Shown: positions 13,754-16,505 of the stretch, one piece after another | Layout: each line of letters opens with the position of its first letter | How positions within the stretch are numbered: the first letter of the stretch is position 1 | DNA from: Bacillota bacterium | GTDB taxonomy: Bacteria > Bacillota > UBA4882 > UBA10575 | Assembly: GCA_012512605.1 (NCBI GenBank) | Contig: JAAZDX010000081.1 | Span: forward strand, 1-16,505 | DNA length: 16,505 nt | Direction of reading: 5' to 3' | The notes under the pieces: model-generated | The model's input: the letters and a program-made list of their open reading frames with translations, nothing else | Told to the model about the DNA's origin: nothing | Databases searched by the model: none | Made by a program: the position numbers and the translations under genes

Positions 13754-14253
13754 TTCAAGTTTATACGGGCGATGGTAAAGGGAAGACCACAGCCGCAGTG
13801 GGTTTGGCGGTTCGCGCCCACGGACACGGCCTCCGCGTTGCCGTTTTTCAGTTTCTAAAGACCCACCGGGATAATGGCGAAGCCCGGGTTTTACGGCGGC
13901 TGGGGATTCCGTGGCGGCAGTACGGTACTGGACGCTGGCTGATTGACCGGGCCCCGGACCGTGAAGAGTTGGCCCTGGCCGCGCAGGGCTGGGCCGCTGT
14001 GGAGCAGGCGGTGCGCAGTGGGTACCAGTTGGTGGTGGTGGATGAGATCAGCCATGCGGTGAACCTGGGTTTGCTTGCCCTCGAAAAAGTCCGGTCGTTA
14101 GCTGTAAAGCTACCGGCCCACGTTGAACTGGTCTTAACTGGGCGAGCAATGCCGGCTGAACTGCTGGCTTTGGCCGATTTGGTCACCGAGATGCGGGCGG
14201 TAAAACACCCCTACGCGCAGGGCGTCGGTGCCCGTCGGGGGATCGAATACTAA
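13750..14253 (+). CDS. cobO: Cob(I)yrinic acid a,c-diamide adenosyltransferase (CobO/BtuR type)
   Basis: A 167-residue P-loop protein that transfers the adenosyl group of ATP to cob(I)alamin or its precursors. The P-loop is G7-DGKGKTT14; 'VVVDEI' (95-100, D98-E99) is the Walker B-like segment; the C-terminal block 'VELVLTGRAMPAELLALADLVTEM...HPYAQGVGARRGIEY' is diagnostic of the CobO/BtuR family. The length is a little below the roughly 175-200 of most members, mainly through a short N-terminus that begins almost at the P-loop. It is translationally coupled to the radical SAM gene by a 4-base ATGA overlap. No other cobalamin-synthesis genes are in the window, so it may serve corrinoid salvage or have been recruited to this operon. 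Confidence 0.92.
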   Translation: MIQVYTGDGKGKTTAAVGLAVRAHGHGLRVAVFQFLKTHRDNGEARVLRRLGIPWRQYGTGRWLIDRAPDREELALAAQGWAAVEQAVRSGYQLVVVDEISHAVNLGLLALEKVRSLAVKLPAHVELVLTGRAMPAELLALADLVTEMRAVKHPYAQGVGARRGIEY

Positions 14254-14357
14254 GGCGGTTAAAACCAGCCATTCCCAGCAGGAAAACAAGGCTAATAGCA
14301 TAATATTGAAGTGTTGATTACTTTTAACATTAACGGTGATTAAAGGAGTTTGCCCTG

Positions 14358-14978
14358 ATGATTAGAAGAAAAAGTTTCTTGTTGCTCTTTGCCACAATCC
14401 TTTTCACATTGACCGGTGGAACGGTCGCGTCCGCCAAAGGGATCTTTGGTGGAACCGACTTGATCAATACACCGGCCAATCGTGTTTTGGTCCCGGGCCG
14501 CTATACTTTAGGGGCCCATATTGACGAAGGGAGCCACGGCCGGATTCAGTTGGATTTTGGCTTGGCGACCGATTTTGAACTGGGAGCCGCTTTGGACATA
14601 GGTCGTGACTATGATCAGTTCTCAGCTCGGTTTAAGTACCAGCTGATCGCCGAGACGGGTAACAACTTTGGATTGGCTTTGGGGATACAGGATATTGGCC
14701 GAAAGCAGTTTTCTCCTTATGTGGTCCTCGGTCATGTTCTCCCCCCGTACGACCTCCGCTGGAGTTTTGGACTGGGCGGCGGGCAACTTGGCGGGATCTT
14801 TTTCGGGCTAAGTAAAACCTTTAACCCGCCCGAATTTTCGCCAGTAACCTTAACCGGTGAATATGATGCTTACGGCCTGAATTTGGGCGCCAAGATCCAA
14901 CTGAACAAAGGGCTCTTATTGGATGTGGGTGTCCTTGATCTGGAAACCTTTGTGGTTGGTTTAACCCTTTCAAATTAG
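14358..14978 (+). CDS. Small secreted beta-barrel-like protein (YjbH-like start)
   Basis: A 206-residue protein with a classical signal peptide ('MIRRKSFLLLFATILFTLTGG', then TVASA and cleavage before KG). The mature protein begins 'GIFGGTDLINTPANRVLVPG', which resembles the 'GLI-TPTA-VLP' opening of YjbH/YbjH-type outer-membrane proteins, and continues as alternating glycine-rich beta-strands ('LGAHIDEG', 'LDFGLATDFELGAALDIG', 'FGLGGGQLGGIFFGLSK') up to a strand-like end 'FVVGLTLSN'. An 8-10 strand barrel is plausible. The role is unknown; YjbH proteins are linked with exopolysaccharide export in proteobacteria. AAAGGAG (14342-14348) is 9 bases from the ATG, and an intrinsic terminator follows the stop by 57 bases, so it looks monocistronic. 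Confidence 0.75.
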   Translation: MIRRKSFLLLFATILFTLTGGTVASAKGIFGGTDLINTPANRVLVPGRYTLGAHIDEGSHGRIQLDFGLATDFELGAALDIGRDYDQFSARFKYQLIAETGNNFGLALGIQDIGRKQFSPYVVLGHVLPPYDLRWSFGLGGGQLGGIFFGLSKTFNPPEFSPVTLTGEYDAYGLNLGAKIQLNKGLLLDVGVLDLETFVVGLTLSN

Positions 14979-15034
14979 TGCAGATTGAGGATCCTGCTCG
15001 AAACTCAATGAAGCTGATGGACGGTCTATTTTAT

Positions 15035-15063
15035 AAAAGCCCCAAAAGTGCGGGCTTTTTTTT
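15035..15063 (+). terminator. Intrinsic terminator after the small beta-barrel-like gene
   Basis: aaaagccc (15035-15042) and gggctttt (15052-15059) form an 8-bp stem with a 9-base loop, and the t run continues to 15063. Confidence 0.85.
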
Positions 15064-15163
15064 ATATTTTCGGTTTTATTTTAGGGTAGCGGTTTTGTTT
15101 ATTTGCAGCCCACCGCTAATTTACCACCGCCTCCTTTGGATAGGCATGAGGGACCCTGTATAA

Positions 15164-15191
15164 ACTTGTGATAAGGGCGGACTCTTATAAT
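15164..15191 (+). promoter_or_regulatory. Possible promoter of the GH13-like gene
   Basis: TATAAT at 15186-15191 is a perfect -10. The nearest -35-like TTGTGA (15166-15171) is only 14 bases away, too close for a standard sigma-A promoter, so an activator or another -35 may be involved. Confidence 0.35.
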
Positions 15192-15490
15192 GCCTAACTA
15201 ATGCCTAATGAGTACCTAATTGGTACTCAACTAATCCGTATCCAACTCTTGGCCAAACAGTCGGCCATAAGGCTACAAAATTTGTGAGACATAAAACCGG
15301 AAGGAAGCGGTAAAACTTTGAGATGGTTTAAGTCCATTCCATCGTTAACCAACAGGTGATGGGCCTGCGTTTAAAAGCAGATGAACCCAATATGTAAATT
15401 ACTGCGGGCAGAGTCGGAAAGTATAAAACCCGGCTGAAGAGCGGAGTAGGCGGCCGAGAGATAAATTCCTATGTTCCGTTGGGGGTATCA

Positions 15491-16505
15491 ATGGATACTT
15501 TAATAAAAATTGTAAACATTTTAAAGTCCGCTGAGCGAACCGCGCGGAAGAAATATTACATACCGGAAGCTTGGAACTATTTTGGGTATGCCGATTACGA
15601 AAGGAATCCGGCCCGGCCAAAGGAGATTCTGGTCTGCCCTTATCACTTTCTCCGTTCCTGTTTGGAAAGGCAGATCCTGGGGCCGACGGGAAGCGCTGAT
15701 TTCCAATCCGGCACCAGAGAAAGGGCGGACGTGACCGAACAGATTATCTACGGCATGTTTCCGCGTTGTTTTACCGCCTGGACCCACGACCACAGCGACC
15801 AGGTTTATTCAGGTTCCTTCCTCAAATCCCTGGCTTTAGTTCCGCTTTTGAAAGAGTGGGGGGTGGGGATTGTTTACCTCCTTCCTGTTTTAGAGAGAGG
15901 AACGAAATACCTTAAGGGAGAGGTGGGGAGCCCGTATGCCATCCGCAACCACTACCGCCTTGCTCCCGAGTTGAATGACCCACTGCTACGGGCAGCCGGA
16001 ATTGGACCGGAAGAAGAGTTCAAAGCTTTTGTTGAAGCTTGCCATCGTTTAGGGATGAAGGTAATGCTTGATTTCGTTTTCCGGACGGCAAGCCGGGATC
16101 ATGATCTGATCATGACGCATCCCGAATGGTTTTACTGGATTGAACACCGCTATAATGCGGATTTCGCCCTCCCCCCGGTGGTAAATGCCCCTGTTCTTAC
16201 CCAAGCCCGAGGAAAAAACCTTAAAAAACTATACAGTGCCAATGGGATTGAAGCCCATTTGCGGAAGTTTACCTATCCACCGTCGGTCTTGGACCCGCAG
16301 CGTTGGGAAGAAGTGAAGGAGCGGCAAAAGCTTACCGGGGAGAATATTTTAACTTTGATAGAGGAGACCTTCGGCATCACGACGGTGCCCGGTTTTACCG
16401 ACGTGATCAACGACCCCCAACCGCCGTGGTCCGATGTCACCTATTTAAAGCTCTATGCTGATCTGCATCCAGAGGCCCGGGCCTGCCTTGGGCGTAAACG
16501 AGGCC
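15491..16505 (+). CDS. Alpha-amylase-superfamily (GH13-like) protein, 5' part
   Basis: An open frame from ATG 15491 to the window edge (338 complete codons, no stop). After an N-terminal extension of about 85 residues, a GH13-type barrel begins: 'IIYGMFPRCFTAWTHD', 'SGSFLKSLALVPLLKEWGVGIVYLLPV' and 'GSPYAIRNHYRLAPEL' match the first strands of alpha-amylase-fold enzymes. Conserved region I, usually DxxxNH, is 'MLDFVFRTASRDHDLI' followed by 'HPEWFYWIE', more like GlgE-type maltosyltransferases than amylases. 'DVTYLKLYADLHPEA' near the edge is also reminiscent of that group. The catalytic nucleophile and acid/base regions lie beyond the window, so activity cannot be judged. There is no signal peptide, so it is probably cytoplasmic. 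GGGGG (15481-15485) lies 5-6 bases before the ATG. Confidence 0.78.
   Translation, partial: MDTLIKIVNILKSAERTARKKYYIPEAWNYFGYADYERNPARPKEILVCPYHFLRSCLERQILGPTGSADFQSGTRERADVTEQIIYGMFPRCFTAWTHDHSDQVYSGSFLKSLALVPLLKEWGVGIVYLLPVLERGTKYLKGEVGSPYAIRNHYRLAPELNDPLLRAAGIGPEEEFKAFVEACHRLGMKVMLDFVFRTASRDHDLIMTHPEWFYWIEHRYNADFALPPVVNAPVLTQARGKNLKKLYSANGIEAHLRKFTYPPSVLDPQRWEEVKERQKLTGENILTLIEETFGITTVPGFTDVINDPQPPWSDVTYLKLYADLHPEARACLGRKRG

Larger units (their letters stand above)
14979..15490 (+). other. 512-base intergenic region with terminator, promoter-like box and structured leader
   Basis: No credible gene is seen. After the terminator (15035-15063) comes a perfect TATAAT (15186-15191) and then about 290 bases before the GH13 ATG. 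Small stems in the leader: gagtacc/ggtactc (15210-15216/15222-15228), tggcc/ggcca (15250-15254/15263-15267), gatgg/ccatc (15322-15326/15339-15343) and a nested tggg-ctgc/gcag-ccca (15360-15389). I could not match them to a riboswitch class I know. 'ctaat' occurs four times in 15198-15235. Confidence 0.5.

Noticed and set aside
14978..15163. 61-codon + strand frame after the small barrel-like gene
   Set aside because: It runs through the intrinsic terminator at 15035-15063, and its hydrophobic stretch is the translated T run.
15399..15620. Reverse-strand frames at 15399-15620 and 15521-15793
   Set aside because: They overlap the GH13-like gene or its leader antisense and show no family features.

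Overview
The window looks like chromosomal DNA of a moderately GC-rich, anaerobic-type Firmicutes-like bacterium, possibly one with an outer membrane. Evidence: AGGAGG-type ribosome sites, sigma-A-like promoters, split (two-subunit) transketolase, an AmmeMemoRadiSam cluster, and two secreted proteins with beta-barrel character, one with a YjbH-like 'LINTP' start. The lineage is an inference; there is no rRNA or other marker. All supported genes are on the + strand.

Region 1 (1-1066): the end of a GntR/FCD regulator gene, then a 588-base gap. The gap holds a near-consensus promoter (TTGACA-N17-TATGAT, 583-611) whose -35 box is overlapped by a perfect 11+1+11 palindrome. Its core, GTC-T-GAC, fits the known FadR/FCD operator pattern. 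A second core copy lies 182 bp downstream and a variant lies just before the first operon gene. The predicted transcript has a leader of about 450 bases, purine-rich and T-poor.

Region 2 (1067-10077): a carbon-metabolism island in two transcription blocks. Block A is UPF0261/Tm-1-like protein, DapA-family aldolase/lyase, creatininase-family hydrolase, transketolase C-terminal subunit, RpiB-like isomerase, PHP phosphoesterase. Block B has its own probable promoter and holds transketolase N-terminal subunit, an atypical transaldolase and a class II aldolase, closed by a strong terminator. The two transketolase halves are in the reverse of the usual order and about 1.8 kb apart. Kinase, dehydrogenase and transporter genes are absent, so the input compound must be prepared elsewhere. 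The set suggests catabolism of an unusual sugar, sugar acid or cyclitol: ring or amide hydrolysis and retro-aldol steps feed C4/C5 isomerisation and C2/C3 transfer. The substrate cannot be read from the sequence.

Region 3 (10078-14253): a Trp-rich secreted beta-strand protein is followed closely by a Memo-AMMECR1 fusion, the AmmeMemoRadiSam radical SAM enzyme and a CobO-type corrinoid adenosyltransferase (the last pair overlap by ATGA).

Region 4 (14254-16505): a small secreted beta-barrel-like protein with its own terminator, a 500-base gap with a TATAAT box and several hairpins, and the first 338 codons of an alpha-amylase-superfamily (GH13-like) protein that runs off the window.
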